A stretch of DNA of 64,000 bases, taken from NCBI GenBank assembly GCA_023362775.1, contig JALMGJ010000025.1, positions 6,462,001-6,526,000 on the forward strand. Reading direction: 5' to 3'. The notes below the pieces were generated by a model that worked only from the letters and a program-made list of their open reading frames with translations, was not told where the DNA came from and made no database searches. Made by a program: the position numbers and the translations under genes. Positions 12,601 to 22,506 of this stretch are shown here, piece after piece (the stretch's first letter is position 1; each line of letters opens with the position of its first letter). The stretch comes from Charina bottae (lineage: Eukaryota > Chordata > Lepidosauria > Squamata > Charinaidae).

Positions 12601-15600
12601 TACTAATCTCGCTTAACTTCTGAGCCCAGACAAGTTTAGCCAAGTGTTATCATTTGTTGAAACTTGAATCTACTACCCCACCCACCAAGTCTCTTGGAAG
12701 GCTTGGGAATTTTCAAAAGACCTTGGGGACAAAAGATTTGTGTTAGCTTATTTTCCCATTTTCTACTATCCTTTTATATCCCTCCCCATTATTCTGGAGC
12801 TTCCCTGACTTCCAAAGAGATTTTTCAGAAGACAGTGGAAAGGAAGACAGAGAACAGGAAGCTTTCCTTCTAACTGCATTACACTACTCTGAGAAACCAG
12901 ACTTATATATCTGTGCTTGGTTGTAAGTTCTCTTACCCATAAAATGATCCCAATTTTATAAGGAAAAATAAAGCAGTCTATGCAGTTACAGTCTTTGCTG
13001 GTTTAGTTATAATTTACACAAGGCTGCATTTTCCATCAGCAATAGAAGTTTAATGCTATTTTCTTTTATTATACTTGACTCATTGGCTGACATTTGCAGG
13101 TGACATAATACCTATATATTATTTTGCATGCAACCTTTATCATAAGTAAGAATTCACAAATAATGGAGCTATACCCTTCAGGTGACACACAGGCAAAACA
13201 CACACACACCTTGTAAAAACACACACACACCATGCACTGTCAAAAAAAGCCAAAGTCATTGGCGATCACTCGTAGCCGAGTAAGATTGTCTTCCAAAGGT
13301 AAAATTTTAACGGTGAATCCGTAAGTGGCTATAAAGGCCAATTCTGGATCCGCACAACCTCCCACAATGAGGGCATAGGTTTCCGGGTGGGAGACGGTCA
13401 TGATGAGGGTTTGCCTGACGTGCCTTCCTTTTAGCTCTTTTCTCCTTTTCGCCCTGTACTCGTGCTTCTTCAAAGTCCATAGCGCCATTAATAAAGGATG
13501 ACCTCCAATTGAAACGCTCATGAGTTAGGGCTTCCCAGTTCTCAATGCTGATATTACATTTTTTTAAATTAGCTTTGAGAGTATCTTTGAATCTCTTTTG
13601 CTGTCCGCCAATATTCCGTTTTCCATTCTTAACTTGGGAGTAAAGTAGCTGCTTTGGAAGACGATGGTCAGGCATTCGAAAGCCAAAGTATGTAAGACAC
13701 CTCATGGGCAAAAGATTCTCCTTGCTGTGCTCGTCTGTCTGTGTGAGACTTCCAGAATGTCTCCACTTTCTCCCAGTTTACTCTGCTGGTGTTCCTGGAA
13801 GGGTAGTGCATTTCAAAAGAAAGTGCTGGGGTACTGTTGTCTACCCTTTTTATTTTCTAAGAGTGCTTTGGAGGTCCTTATAGGCAAGGTGGAGCTAGAA
13901 GTCAGCACTGCACTTTGAAGCATGAAAAACTTTCAGCTTCGTTTTAAAAATAAAATAAAAATAAAAACAGGTGGGGTAGGAAGCTTAGTGGGAGATATAG
14001 GTGACCTTTTTGTAGCAAGCTTCTTTTCCAGTTCCAGGATGCTTATCAAGGCCTTCATTTTTGGAGGGAAAGTGATTTGTGGGGTTTGTCATCACTGCAG
14101 TCCTTTTAAGTGATAGATTTGTTTGTATACTTCGTATTAATTCACTGTACAAAATACCTTCAAAGTTACTGCTGCAGAATGTTTGTGGAATGACTGTAGC
14201 TAAATATGAAATATGTTATTGTTTCTTTCTAAATATTGATGTCAAAACTCTCCAGTGCTCAAGGTTTCATTACAACCATAAATAAACAACATAAATACTA
14301 GAAAAATGTGCATCTGCTGCTGTTAAACGCATCAGTACACCTCCTCTCCACACCCAGCACAAAAATATGCTACCTTGCTGAGTTAAATTTCTGCCATGTA
14401 AAACATTTAAATCTCTTCCATAGAGAAAAACAAATCTCTTTTCAACATCTCTTTTGACAACAAGCTAGTTTTTATCCTTTCTCAGGTCTCCCTTTCCTGC
14501 TGTCAATAATAGTGAGAAATTAACAGCAAGATAAAGGTTCTGCAGTAAAATGTTTAAATCTCAGGACAATAGGCGTCCATGCAAAAATACTTGCATTTGA
14601 GAGGCATTTATTTGTTACATTTATACCATGCCTTTCACTCAGGAGTTCAAGGCAGTGTACGTAGGATTCGCTCCTCCTCCCCACTACAACAACTCTGTGA
14701 AGTAGTTTGGGCTGAGAGTGAATGACTGGCCCAAATGAGTTGCTGTGGCTGAGAGTGGGCTTGAACCTGGATTTCCTGACCCTGGTCCCATACCTGCCAC
14801 TCAGATAGTAGGTACAAATGAAGAAGTGTCTGTATGTACAAGTTTGCCAATTGTCCACCTTTGGAAACATCACCTCCCCTTCTGGATGGCGCTCAGGTGT
14901 CGCTTACCTCCATCCCTGCTTTTCCCCTTCTCTTCCTTTGTGGTTGGTAATACTGAGATGCTTGTTAATGCTGAAGTTTGAAGATGGGTAATATGTGAAA
15001 AGGGTATAGTTCTGTTCTCTGCTTGTAGAGCAACATATGCAGAACCAGTATGTGATCACATAAATTGCAACATATGTTTGGATTATGCTTAAATAAGGGC
15101 ATAAAACATGCTCCAGAAAAATAAACTTCCACTTGATATTTTGACTGCAGCCAGGCAGCATAAAGTACAGTTTAGGAGAATATGGTGGGTTTAACCATCT
15201 GTATGCACCCTACCTAAATTGCTATCTCAGTTCATTGAATTAAAAACAGTAATTCTAGCAAAGTTCACACATATTTAAAAGCCCTAATATGTAAAACCAT
15301 TCAGGCATGAAAGGAGGAATAACAATGCATTCTTCTTTTGTACAAGAATACTTAACTGCTTCTTAGATGCTATAAACTAAAAAAATGCCTCCCACATTTT
15401 CCTAGAATGCCAAAAGCTCCAACTGTCCCGCTTGTGCCTGTCAAAACCATCAGCTTGCTTGACAGTTTCAAAATGCAGTTACTCAGTTTCTGTACAGAAA
15501 TAAGCACATTAAAAACATCACCCCCGCTCGAGAGAGGCAATACCTGTATTTCTCCGAGTTTCCATTATGAGGATTTCCTCAACCATTCTTCCCATCTAAG

Positions 15601-17085
15601 TCAAAAAGTGGGGCACAATGAGCTTGGCCTGATTTCAAAAGCCCTCTGAATGCAGTCGTCGTATTCAGGTTGTTGGGAAGGAGATGGCCAACCTGCACTT
15701 TTGTCTGGGCTCTGCCCATTGTTGGCCTGGGTTCTTTCCACCGTTCGTCTGAAGTACCTGTGGCAGCTGCTGTTATTTTCTTATCAATGGTATAATCCCC
15801 AGTAGGGGGAAACAATAAAGTCTAACTTTGTTCATATTCTACAATACAATATTGCTCATACTATACAATTAATTTTATTTCTTTTTATTCAAAAACTCTT
15901 CAATTAATAAGGAATATGTGCTCAAATAGTATGTCTGTGATATGTACTTTATCCTTAAATGAAATCAGTGTCAAATATGACTCTGAGAAATCATCCTGAA
16001 CTGTGTACTAGCCAAGATTTACTGTTCATATCGTACTCATTTTAAGTAAGATAGGTTTGTAGTTACATTGTAAATATGCAACAGATTACAATCTAGCTAT
16101 GCTATCTTGGTCATTGCTTTTCACCACTTGGCCTGAAGCACACACACCCCACATTATTACCTTAAGTAAGCCACATTTTACCACAGGAGATTCTTGTGCT
16201 GCACTTTCTGTAATCAGCATTTGTGGTAACTGTGATATTAACTGGCCCACATAACTGAAAAGATGGAATCAATGCTGCACAGGTTCATTGAGCAGACTCT
16301 CTAGTTGTTTTGGAAAAGAGAAAGAGTAGTTAGTGCAGAAAGGGGTAAAATGGGCCCTTTGTTATAATAACAAGCTCATGAGATTAAATAGTGTGAAATG
16401 TTATGATTTGCCAAGCCATCCAGTAAAGTGTAGGGTTAAATGAAGATTTGATTCTTTCATCTCTATTCTATATTGGCTCAATATTATTTAATTTATATTC
16501 CCACTTTCTATTTATTCCAGCATTCAGAATGACTTATAATTATAAGAAATGCAGAGTATAAAACAAAAATAACATTTGGAGGTATTAGAAATGCTCTACT
16601 ATTTACTATGGGTTGCAGTAGGAAAAAAGCATTTAAAAAAAGCTGTTACCATCCCACAGAAATGGTACCTATTTATCTACTTGCATTTGCATGCTTTCGA
16701 ATTGCTAGGTTGGCAAGAGCTGGGGCGAGTGTGGGAGCTCACTCCGTCACGCGGGGCTAGGAATTCGAACCTCCGAACTTTCGATCAACAAGCCTGGCGT
16801 CTTAACCACTGAGCCATCGCGCCCCTAGGAACATTATAGCTTTCCTTAAATAGCACAGTGTATTTTGTTTCTTTAAATATTAATTTTTTTTCTTTAACTT
16901 TTTGTTCTCTTTCTTTTCCAGGCACAAGAATGGTAAGCCCTGCTTCTTTAAGAAAATTGCTTGAGTCTTGTAAAGAATTGTCCTTACTTGATGTGTCCTT
17001 CTGTTCACAAATTGATAACCGAGTTGTCCTAGAACTGAATGCCAACTTTCCTAATGTGCTCATCAAGAAGAGCTTCACTCAGTGA
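432..17085 (+). CDS. FBXL4: FBXL4, F-box and leucine-rich repeat protein 4 (3' five coding exons; spans introns)
   Basis: Join of 432-676, 3709-3922, 10013-10084, 11561-11873 and 16922-17085, all with GT-AG introns and phases that fit, giving 335 residues plus a TGA stop. The 5' part of the gene (mitochondrial targeting region, discoidin-like domain and start of the F-box) is upstream of the window; the vertebrate protein is about 621 aa, so roughly the last 54 percent is here. The first exon holds most of the F-box ([19 protein letters not shown]), followed by leucine-rich repeats such as [20 protein letters not shown] and [15 protein letters not shown], and the conserved tail IKKSFTQ. From family knowledge FBXL4 is an SCF (SKP1-CUL1-F-box) substrate receptor at mitochondria that limits mitophagy by driving turnover of BNIP3 and BNIP3L. 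No frameshift or premature stop is seen. Orientation is convergent with POU3F2, 44 kb away. Confidence 0.97.
677..3708 (+). other. FBXL4: FBXL4 intron; little identifiable content
   Basis: AT-rich intron. A short AT dinucleotide run lies at about 706-726 and an old tRNA-derived SINE at 3021-3170. The open frames here (for example 1453-1689 and 3300-3584) show no domain, no codon bias and no splice context, and I read them as chance. Confidence 0.8.
3021..3170 (+). mobile_element. tRNA-derived SINE, diverged copy
   Basis: An A-box-like start (agtataatggtc), a B-box-like gttcaagtctc near 3061, and the conserved body reading roughly gggtgactttgaac / ctctcagccc / gataaaat match the common amniote tRNA SINE also seen in reverse at 14600-14812. 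Classification is from recognition of the consensus. Confidence 0.6.
3709..3922 (+). CDS. FBXL4: FBXL4 coding exon, LRR region
   Basis: Acceptor ttttacag, then G completing the split Arg codon, then [20 protein letters not shown]. The exon ends at GAG (3922) before gtacga in phase 0. It encodes two leucine-rich repeats with the typical Cys and Asn positions ([20 protein letters not shown]). Confidence 0.95.
4176..6132 (-). mobile_element. Degenerate Tc1-like (IR/DR type) DNA transposon, interrupted by a MITE
   Basis: Terminal inverted repeats: cagtcatgtgaaaaagtaaa at the left and its counterpart, read inward from 6132, at the right, each flanked by TA (4174-4175 and 6133-6134). Inner repeat copies (around 4780-4810 and 5925-5950) give the IR/DR layout of Sleeping Beauty-type elements. 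The - strand encodes a broken transposase: around 5218-5150 it reads like the MVWGCF segment, and at 5074-4808 an 88-codon frame holds QHDNDPK and LIKMLWGDL. The catalytic Glu of the DD34E triad, normally before the LW motif, appears to be Lys here. Several frames are shifted, so it is inactive. Confidence 0.85.
4198..4595 (+). mobile_element. TA-flanked palindromic MITE nested in the Tc1-like element
   Basis: Begins aaggtagtcctcgactta and ends in an inverted version finishing actacctg. TA lies on both sides (4196-4197 and 4596-4597), and removing the MITE with one TA restores a Tc1 terminus matching the opposite end (gtaaatatacccc against gtaagtatacccc). This indicates a Tc1/mariner-mobilised MITE with a TA target. 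The body repeats the theme ttgttaagtg / tcacatgacc several times on both strands. Confidence 0.85.
6135..6952. other. Intronic stretch without a recognised feature
   Basis: FBXL4 intron between the Tc1-like element and a LINE tail. It has poly-purine and CA-rich patches (6500-6515) and a palindrome of the form ccgccatgaggtggcggt near 6687. It may be an old LTR fragment, but no LTR ends, primer site or coding remnant are visible. Confidence 0.4.
6953..7370 (-). mobile_element. 3' end of an L2/CR1-like LINE with reverse transcriptase C-terminus
   Basis: The - strand encodes the recurrent LINE C-terminal motif [20 protein letters not shown] followed by FRRNLKTW, then a 3' UTR containing cgcccagagtccctcc / gagatgggcggt and an AAAT-type tail (plus strand atttatttatttatt at 6958). 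The coding part runs from about 7369 to 7183. It is 5' truncated. The same 3' end recurs at 12.4, 18.8, 26.3, 31.2 and 36.9 kb. Confidence 0.75.
7371..9310. other. FBXL4 intron, AT-rich, mostly featureless
   Basis: No coding exon, RNA gene or complete repeat is recognised apart from the short tandem repeat at 8694-8751. Open frames are short and lack domains. Confidence 0.7.
8694..8765 (+). repeat. Short tandem repeat with a 29-bp unit
   Basis: Two full units (tggctcagaatg...gtcatgtgttt) at 8694-8722 and 8723-8751, then a partial third. Units differ at a few positions. The small open frame across it is periodic and not a gene. Confidence 0.7.
9311..9409 (+). repeat. (TTCC)n/(TTTC)n microsatellite
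   Basis: About 20 TTCC units followed by five TTTC units, an uninterrupted pyrimidine tract in an FBXL4 intron. Open frames across it on both strands are artefacts. Confidence 0.98.
9410..10012. other. Intronic stretch, nothing recognised
   Basis: Unique-looking sequence between the microsatellite and the 72-nt FBXL4 exon. No repeat family or ORF identified. Confidence 0.6.
10013..10084 (+). CDS. FBXL4: FBXL4 72-nt coding exon
   Basis: Acceptor ccctaatgacag, then 24 codons reading [20 protein letters not shown] and SCVM, then a strong donor gtaagt at 10085. Phase 0 at both ends, so skipping it would keep the frame but remove one leucine-rich repeat. It is too short for ORF detection and was found by following the FBXL4 protein between the flanking exons. 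Confidence 0.95.
10085..11560 (+). other. FBXL4: FBXL4 intron, nothing recognised
   Basis: AT-rich intron of 1.5 kb without a recognised repeat. A C-rich run is at 10308-10326. Confidence 0.7.
11561..11873 (+). CDS. FBXL4: FBXL4 313-nt coding exon, central LRRs
   Basis: Acceptor aatatgacag, then [20 protein letters not shown]; ends with one base of a split Gly codon (G|GC) before gtaagt at 11874. Encodes about four leucine-rich repeats, including [12 protein letters not shown] and [15 protein letters not shown]. Confidence 0.96.
12360..12511 (+). mobile_element. L2/CR1-like LINE 3' tail with AAAT repeat
   Basis: Carries the recurrent core gggagatgggcgggg followed by an (AAAT)n tail (aataaataaataaaataaat). 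Only the 3' tail remains. In an FBXL4 intron. Confidence 0.6.
12520..12680 (-). mobile_element. 5S rRNA-derived SINE, head region
   Basis: On the - strand, at about 12632-12570, the sequence reads ctcagaagttaagcgag and agtacttggatgg, the internal-promoter half of 5S rRNA, then a diverged ..ccagggctgtaagct matching the 5S 3' end. It is not a 5S gene because the first half is not recognisable and an unrelated tail follows. A second copy lies on + at 42395-42625. Confidence 0.7.
13195..13720 (-). mobile_element. Non-LTR retrotransposon 3' end (RT C-terminus with zinc finger)
   Basis: The - strand frame 13711-13307 (134 codons, stop included) begins [21 protein letters not shown], continues with a [17 protein letters not shown] segment, and ends with a C2H2-type finger ([20 protein letters not shown]). 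This is the C-terminal part of a LINE polyprotein; the clade (RTE-like or another) is not certain. A CA-rich stretch (13195-13230) lies just past its 3' end. The frame is intact but lacks the reverse transcriptase core. Confidence 0.65.
13721..14599. other. Intronic stretch, nothing recognised
   Basis: No confident repeat or gene. Short open frames at 13922-14113 and 14079-14285 look random. Confidence 0.5.
14600..14812 (-). mobile_element. tRNA-derived SINE, minus-strand copy with tail
   Basis: On the - strand: ggttcaagcccactc (B-box-like), the conserved ctctcagccc block, then a 3' part ending ggtataaatgtaacaaataa. Same family as 3021-3170. The overlapping frames are not genes. Confidence 0.65.
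14813..16630. other. Intronic stretch, nothing recognised
   Basis: Unique-looking AT-rich intron sequence; a moderately GC region around 15590-15830 might be an old repeat but carries no diagnostic motif. Confidence 0.5.
16640..16828 (-). mobile_element. Sauria-type tRNA SINE, 3'-truncated
   Basis: The - strand starts ggggcgcgatggctcagtgg (tRNA-like A-box) with B-box ggttcgaattcc, and matches the first about 190 bases of the full-length copy at 27885-28206 closely. It ends after the gtgggatggtaacagc segment, so the BovB-like tail is missing. It sits 93 bases upstream of the last FBXL4 exon. Confidence 0.85.
16922..17085 (+). CDS. FBXL4: FBXL4 last coding exon
   Basis: A long pyrimidine tract and cttttccag acceptor, then GC completing Gly, then [20 protein letters not shown] through the last LRR to IKKSFTQ and TGA at 17083-17085. 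Confidence 0.96.
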
Positions 17086-17951
17086 CTCAATTCATATGCT
17101 GCTATATAGAACTTATTTGATAATTCTGCTTCCTGTGAATTTGTAATGATTTTTTCAAAGAGAAAATATATTTTTTCTGAGGCATGGGAAAAAGGTTAAT
17201 TCTTAATATAAAGGTAAAATGTGAAATCAAAGATTTAAATAATGGTCAACCATTATTCCTGATACTATACTTGGCAAATTATTAAAGTGGAAAGCATCTT
17301 GTAAATGGAAGAGGATATACATTTAAATGTTTGTTAAGCATTTAATCTTACTAGGATATTAGTATTAAAGTAATACAGTTGAGAAGTGGAAGATAAAATC
17401 ATTTTAAGTTTTGACATTCACTTTTAAGATGCAAATGTGCTTTGGAAGAATTTAGAACCTGAATGTCTTGAAGTATGAAACCTATTTTATTCAAATAGTT
17501 TCATAAATCCATTCAGAGCCTTGGCATTTCTAGTAAATGCAGTATAATTAGTTGATTATCTTGGAATTTATTTACCATATAATATTTTATTTATATATTT
17601 ATTTTTAAGGGGCAGTTTCACTAGACCAGTGCTTTCCAAACTCCCGCCGTTGGCGACACACCAGCGGCGGTGGCGCGGGTGTGCGCACGGCGGCGGCATG
17701 CACAGCAGTGGCGCGGGTTCGTGCGTGGGTGCGTGCACGGCTGCGGTGGCGTGCACGGCGGCAGCAGTGGCAGCCTCGTGTTTTGCGTTAAACCCCGGAA
17801 GCGCTGATGGCCTGCCACTGCCGCCCCGCGCCGCTACAGGGGCGGCGGGGACGCGCCATCACCACTTCCGGGTTTTGTCACGACACACTAATGTGTCATG
17901 ACACACAGTTTGGAAAGCTATGCACTACACTGAAGAGAACAGCCCAATAAA
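17086..17951 (+). other. FBXL4: Probable FBXL4 3' UTR with candidate poly(A) signal
   Basis: AT-rich sequence after the stop. The first AATAAA hexamer I find is at 17946-17951, just beyond a hAT MITE (17627-17922); weaker ATTAAA variants occur at 17281 and 17364. The true cleavage site is not determined. Confidence 0.35.
17627..17922 (+). mobile_element. CpG-rich hAT MITE, copy 1
   Basis: Terminal inverted repeats cagtgctttccaaact and agtttggaaagctatg, flanked by 8-bp near-identical duplications cactagac (17619-17626) and cactacac (17923-17930). The inside is very CpG-rich and includes gcgacacac / gtcacgacac motifs. Open frames across it are composition artefacts. Confidence 0.8.
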
Positions 17952-18739
17952 GTTCCCTGACAGTCTCTCAAGGAGCTGAGAATTTCTCCACAAATTTCAT
18001 TTGGGGAGCTTCTTTTGGTAGCAAGGAAATTCTTACTACAGTGATATCCTATCCTGTCTTTTCTGTTATGATATAATCAGTCATGAAGGAGGAGGAAGAT
18101 GAGTAATGTGCCTTTTTGAGTGTTTCCCTTTACTCACTGCTTGAATTCCAGTACAAGGTGCAACATTAAGGGATGTCATTATTGTGGGATGTTAGCAAGT
18201 AGGTTTAGAATTGACAATTTAGAACTGCATCAATATGATAAGGATTGCCAACTTTAATCAAATAATCATTTGTGCAGAAAAAAATGGACTCCCCAGTTGA
18301 GTAGTGGTCTGAAAACAAATTTAAAGCAGTATCTTTACTTATACAGCAGTTTGGTTGGAACTCTTTTATACACATAAAATGAAGTATCCAAATTATCAGT
18401 TACAGCTTACATCTTTTTTTTCTTTCTGTCTCTCAAATATTAATCATATTCATATAATGATACTTATTTGAATGGCTAGACCAAAACTAGACCAGTGGCA
18501 TTCTTTACTAGATAGAAGTCCTCTTACCATGTTAATTCACATTTTATTGACAAAATGACTGCAATGTTTCTAGCTGCAACTGTCACTGAAAATGTCTAGG
18601 AAATTATAATTGGTAAAGAATGTGGTGGCTAGATTACTACTGTGACAGACTACATATGTCAGTATAAAATAACTTTATTGGTTCTTAATAATGTTTAAAA
18701 AAACTATTTTTAATCTCAAATTCCCCAGATAGTGGGTCC
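17952..18739. other. Intergenic stretch, nothing recognised
   Basis: AT-rich sequence downstream of FBXL4; no gene or repeat identified. Confidence 0.6.
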
Positions 18740-18870
18740 TGGATTTCTTAAGGATGCTTTTTATTGTATGAACTTGAAAATTTATTGTGAACCGCCCAGA
18801 GTCCCCCGGTTGGGGGAGATGGGCGGTAATACAAATTTAAATACTAAATAAATAAATAAATAAATAAAAT
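18740..18870 (+). mobile_element. L2/CR1-like LINE 3' tail
   Basis: Contains gaaccgcccagagtcccc, gggagatgggcggta and an (AAAT)n tail (18846-18870). The palindromic Penelope-like copy begins immediately after it. Confidence 0.65.
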
Positions 18871-18966
18871 ACTGTGTATTGTCGAAGGCTTTCACGGCCG
18901 GAGTTCGATGGCTGTTGTGGGTCTTCCAGGCTGTGTGGCCGTGTTCTGGAAGTTGTGGTTCCTAAC

Positions 18967-18998
18967 GTTTCGCCAGCATCTGTGGCCAGCATCTTCAG
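18967..18998 (-). ncRNA. Hammerhead-ribozyme-like motif, mirror copy
   Basis: The reverse-complement arm of the palindrome carries the identical CUGAAGA, stem and GAAAC order on the - strand. Same caveats as for the copy at 19031-19062. Confidence 0.42.
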
Positions 18999-19030
18999 AG
19001 GGCAGCCTCTGAAGGCATCCTTCCTGCCCT

Positions 19031-19062
19031 CTGAAGATGCTGGCCACAGATGCTGGCGAAAC
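19031..19062 (+). ncRNA. Hammerhead-ribozyme-like motif (Penelope-associated)
   Basis: CUGAAGA (19031-19037), a six-pair stem GCUGGC/GCUGGC (19039-19044 with 19052-19057, including two G-U pairs), then GAAAC (19058-19062). This is the order of the hammerhead core (CUGANGA, stem II, GAAA). One extra U lies between CUGAAGA and the stem, so it would be a variant. A mirror copy is on the - strand at 18998-18967. Confidence 0.45.
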
Positions 19063-19159
19063 GTTAGGAACCACAACTTCCAGAACACGGCCACACAGCC
19101 CGGAAGACCCACAACAGCCATTGAACTCCGGCCGTGAAAGCCTTCGACAATACATACTT

Positions 19160-21870
19160 ATTTGAACTTTGTCTAAAATAACTGATATTTGAGTTGTGTG
19201 TAATTGTGTCCATTTTCTGACAGAGTTATATTTCTAGTGGGATGAACTTCTCTTTCCATGCTCTCCAAACCTCTCCAGAGGATTGGGAGATTCTCATGGA
19301 CTATTTGTGGATTTAGGAGGGAAGAAAGAAGGGAAGCAAGAAGGGAAGCCAACTTGACCAAGTAAATGTTCATTTGTGTAACACTAGATGTAGTCTTTTA
19401 ACTTTTTATCAGTAGTGCTAGCACTGACTCTTACAATTCACTACTAAACAGACCACCAGTTTTGATCAGTGATCAGGAGCACATAAGAGAGTCCTCTTAC
19501 AATGCAGAGCAAATCTAAGGTGCTAGCCATCTCCAGGTATCTCCAATCTCCTCCTGACCCCAAGCATACTGACAAAACCAGTATATATAATTATAATGCT
19601 GTATAATTCACTTTTACTTCAGCTGATGGACAGAAGACCTGATATTCTATTGTAGAATTATCTGATACAAAGCAGAATTTATACTTTCTTCAGTGAAAGA
19701 GGGTAGCCAGGGTTCATGGCAAACTCTGATTGTTTAATATACTTACAACTGGCCTTAGTTATCCCTTTAATTAAATCAAGTGAAGCAATTAAGTCAATTG
19801 CTTTTTCCCACCATTGCTTTTTCCCATCGTAAGCTTGTTTTAGTGAAATAAATTGAAGTACCCAACTTTCCTCATTTTTGTTCACTCAGACTCCCTTTAT
19901 GTATCAGAAGGACACATGTGAAGCTCTGAGAACATTCAGGGGCAAAGATGCAAAAATTCAGAAAATCCAAAAGGGAGCAATTTTTTTTTAACAGAACTGC
20001 AAAGTATCAGTTGGATTTTTTTCTTGAAACACTTAATAAAACATTCAGAAATAGAACATCTGTTTTACTTTAATGTACATTTTCAGAATCTTTTCATTCT
20101 GCCGAAAATTCAAGATCTGAAAGGAGAATATGTGTTGATCTGTACTCCATCCTGACAGAGATGCTGCCATAGAGAGTCGGTCCAGTTTCTTTCATTCAGT
20201 TATTTCTGTGAACGAGACAACGTAGGATGGTTAGTAAAAAGGGATTTTTCCCCTGGAGGTCAGGTATGTCAGTACATGACTCTGTTTATTTGGGTTTAGA
20301 CAATTATTACTGACAACTAAAAGGTATACAATGATTGCTGGAACTTTTTTCTCCATTATGGCAATGACAACTGGCAATATTCATGCACTATCCTGTTCAA
20401 TTTAAGATTCTTCCATATTTTTGCTTCTTAGCCTTATTAGATCACATAGATAAAATAAACAAAGTGTGCATGTGTCAATCAGTTGTTAAAAGGTTTAAAT
20501 CTGGACTTTCTATTTTGCTGACAGGCCCTAAACGTGCTATTTTTGTTTTGCATTTTAAAATATATTTTGAAATATGAATTCAGTACAATTAAGGATTATG
20601 TTTATACATATCTATAACATGAGAAAGACTGCTCATTTGGATTGTGCATATTTACAAATATTAATATTTTAAAACAAACTTCTATGTAGCTCATGGTGAG
20701 CACGTTTGATTTTTAAACAAACAGATATATGTAACTGTAAAATAATATTAAGACTATAGTGATTAAAAGTTGTGCCTTCCATTTTTATAACCAACAGAAT
20801 GTAGACGGGTTCTTAAGTGGAGAGTAACTGTCACTGAAATCAGTGAAAAAAATTGTTTTGTTTAGGATGCAACTATCTCTGTTTATATCCCAAAGTTACT
20901 GTGCTTCATAAAAACTAGACTAGAGCCATAATGTTTGTCCAAAAATGAATTAAACTCTGAATACAAACTCTATGTTTGCTGTTCATTATCCTGGATACTG
21001 ATAAAATACTCTGCACTGTTATCACTCAAATGAATGTTTCATTGGAGCTCTTTGAAAGAAATGTGGAAGACTAACATGCAGGGGTGGGTGGGATGTGATT
21101 GGATGTTGAAGTGACTGGACCTGGTCTTTGGAGAAAGGCTTCCTTGGAAATGGAAAGTAGCTTTTCAAGTATCCTGCGGATACAGTGCTCAATGATTCTG
21201 GGCTGCAGTACAGAAGTCCCACGCGCACATTTGTAAAAGAGCTGTACCGCACTCAACCAGAATAACTGAATGGTGCATAGGTTACTGCCTTCAAGATAAC
21301 ATTGGCTGCCACCACCACCTCACCCAGACTCAGAGGATCAAGGCTAAGGATGTCCACAGTGACAGACATTGGCTTCAAAATGGCATGTGCAACCAGGTAT
21401 GCAAAGCTCTTCCCCTTTTTTATGCTCATGCAATGCATGCTAAAAAGGGGCAGAGCTTTAAACACCCAGTCACGAGCTTAGGACACACCTGACAAGGCCA
21501 AAAGAAAAAAAAAATGCCCCTCCTTTTTTACTAATAGAGGAACTCAAGGGAACTTAAGGCCTTCTGAGATGTTGTTCCCCAATACACAAATTGTCACCAA
21601 AACAATCTGTTTATAATAATATTTAGAGGCTATTAAAAACATAAAACAGCAAGAAATATATGTATGGATGTTATACAGAAAGATACGGCTTCAAAAGAGA
21701 TAGTAGGAACTAAGGAACCATGAATAGGCCCATGTAAGAAAGATTAGCTTGAAGGAAACTGATGATGCTTGAGACTTAAGAACTGTAACAGCCCTCTGTA
21801 TAGTTACTGCACCCAGGAGTATGGAGGGGTTAGATTTACTCCTGCATTCTGGAAATTTTGCCTCATAGTT
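19160..21870. other. Intergenic stretch, nothing recognised
   Basis: AT-rich sequence without a recognisable gene. The block at 21060-21480 is more GC-rich and gene-like in composition (frames 21465-21253 and 21252-21022 on -), but I find no family match or splice structure. Confidence 0.5.
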
Positions 21871-21890
21871 TGGCTGGGCAGAGGAACTTG

Positions 21891-22487
21891 TTTTTTTTAA
21901 TTTATATTTATTAAGATTTTTTTTCTTAGAATAAAAGATAAAATAAAAAAGGAAAGAAAGTACAAGAAAAGAAAAAAAGCTAAAGAAATATATGAATGAC
22001 TTCTGACCTTTTCAACAGATAATTACAATCTTAATGTCCCTCTTAGATGTTATACAAGTCACTCACTTCAGCCCATTTAATCCACATCTTTCTTAAAAGA
22101 TCCATAAATAATCCATATTTACATACTTTCTTCAAATCCATAAATATTTCATTTCTTTCTTCTTTTAGCAAAAAGTCCATGCAAGGTTTCCAGTATTTCA
22201 GAAAACGTTTTGTTCTTTTCTCTGACCAAACTGGTCAGTTTTGCCATTTCTATGAATTCTGGCATTTTCACAATCCATTCTTCCAATGTGGGGATTTCAT
22301 TATTCTTCCATTGTTGTGCGTACAATAATATCACTGCAGTTACCATATACAAAATCAATCTACCATAAGTCTTTTCTAATTCATTGTCCATAAATCCCAA
22401 TAAAAAGAGTTTTGGTTTCTTTGCAATATTAATCTTTAAAATCCTTTCCATCGTGTGAATCTGTATCCAAAATTTCTTGGCTTTCTT
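21891..22487 (-). mobile_element. 5'-truncated L1 insertion
   Basis: The - strand encodes the C-terminal end of an L1 ORF2 (KKAKKFWIQIH, KPKLFLLGFMDNELEK, TAVILLYAQQWKN, ending KRRKK), then an A-rich 3' tail. A 19-bp target-site duplication flanks it: ggctgggcagaggaacttg (21872-21890) and the same with one change at 22488-22506. It is related to the L1 at 28947-31044. Confidence 0.88.
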
Positions 22488-22506
22488 GGCTGGGTAGAGG
22501 AACTTG

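Larger units (their letters stand above)
18876..19152 (+). mobile_element. Palindromic Penelope-like pseudo-LTR pair
   Basis: Two 129-nt arms (18876-19004 and 19024-19152) in inverted orientation differ at only about two positions around a 19-nt spacer. Each arm contains ctgaaga ... gaaacg, the same motif found next to the Penelope-like ORF at 23.1 kb and in the palindrome at 29.2 kb. Inverted terminal repeats of this kind are usual for truncated Penelope-like insertions. The reciprocal 87-94 codon frames on both strands follow from the palindrome and are not genes. Confidence 0.75.
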
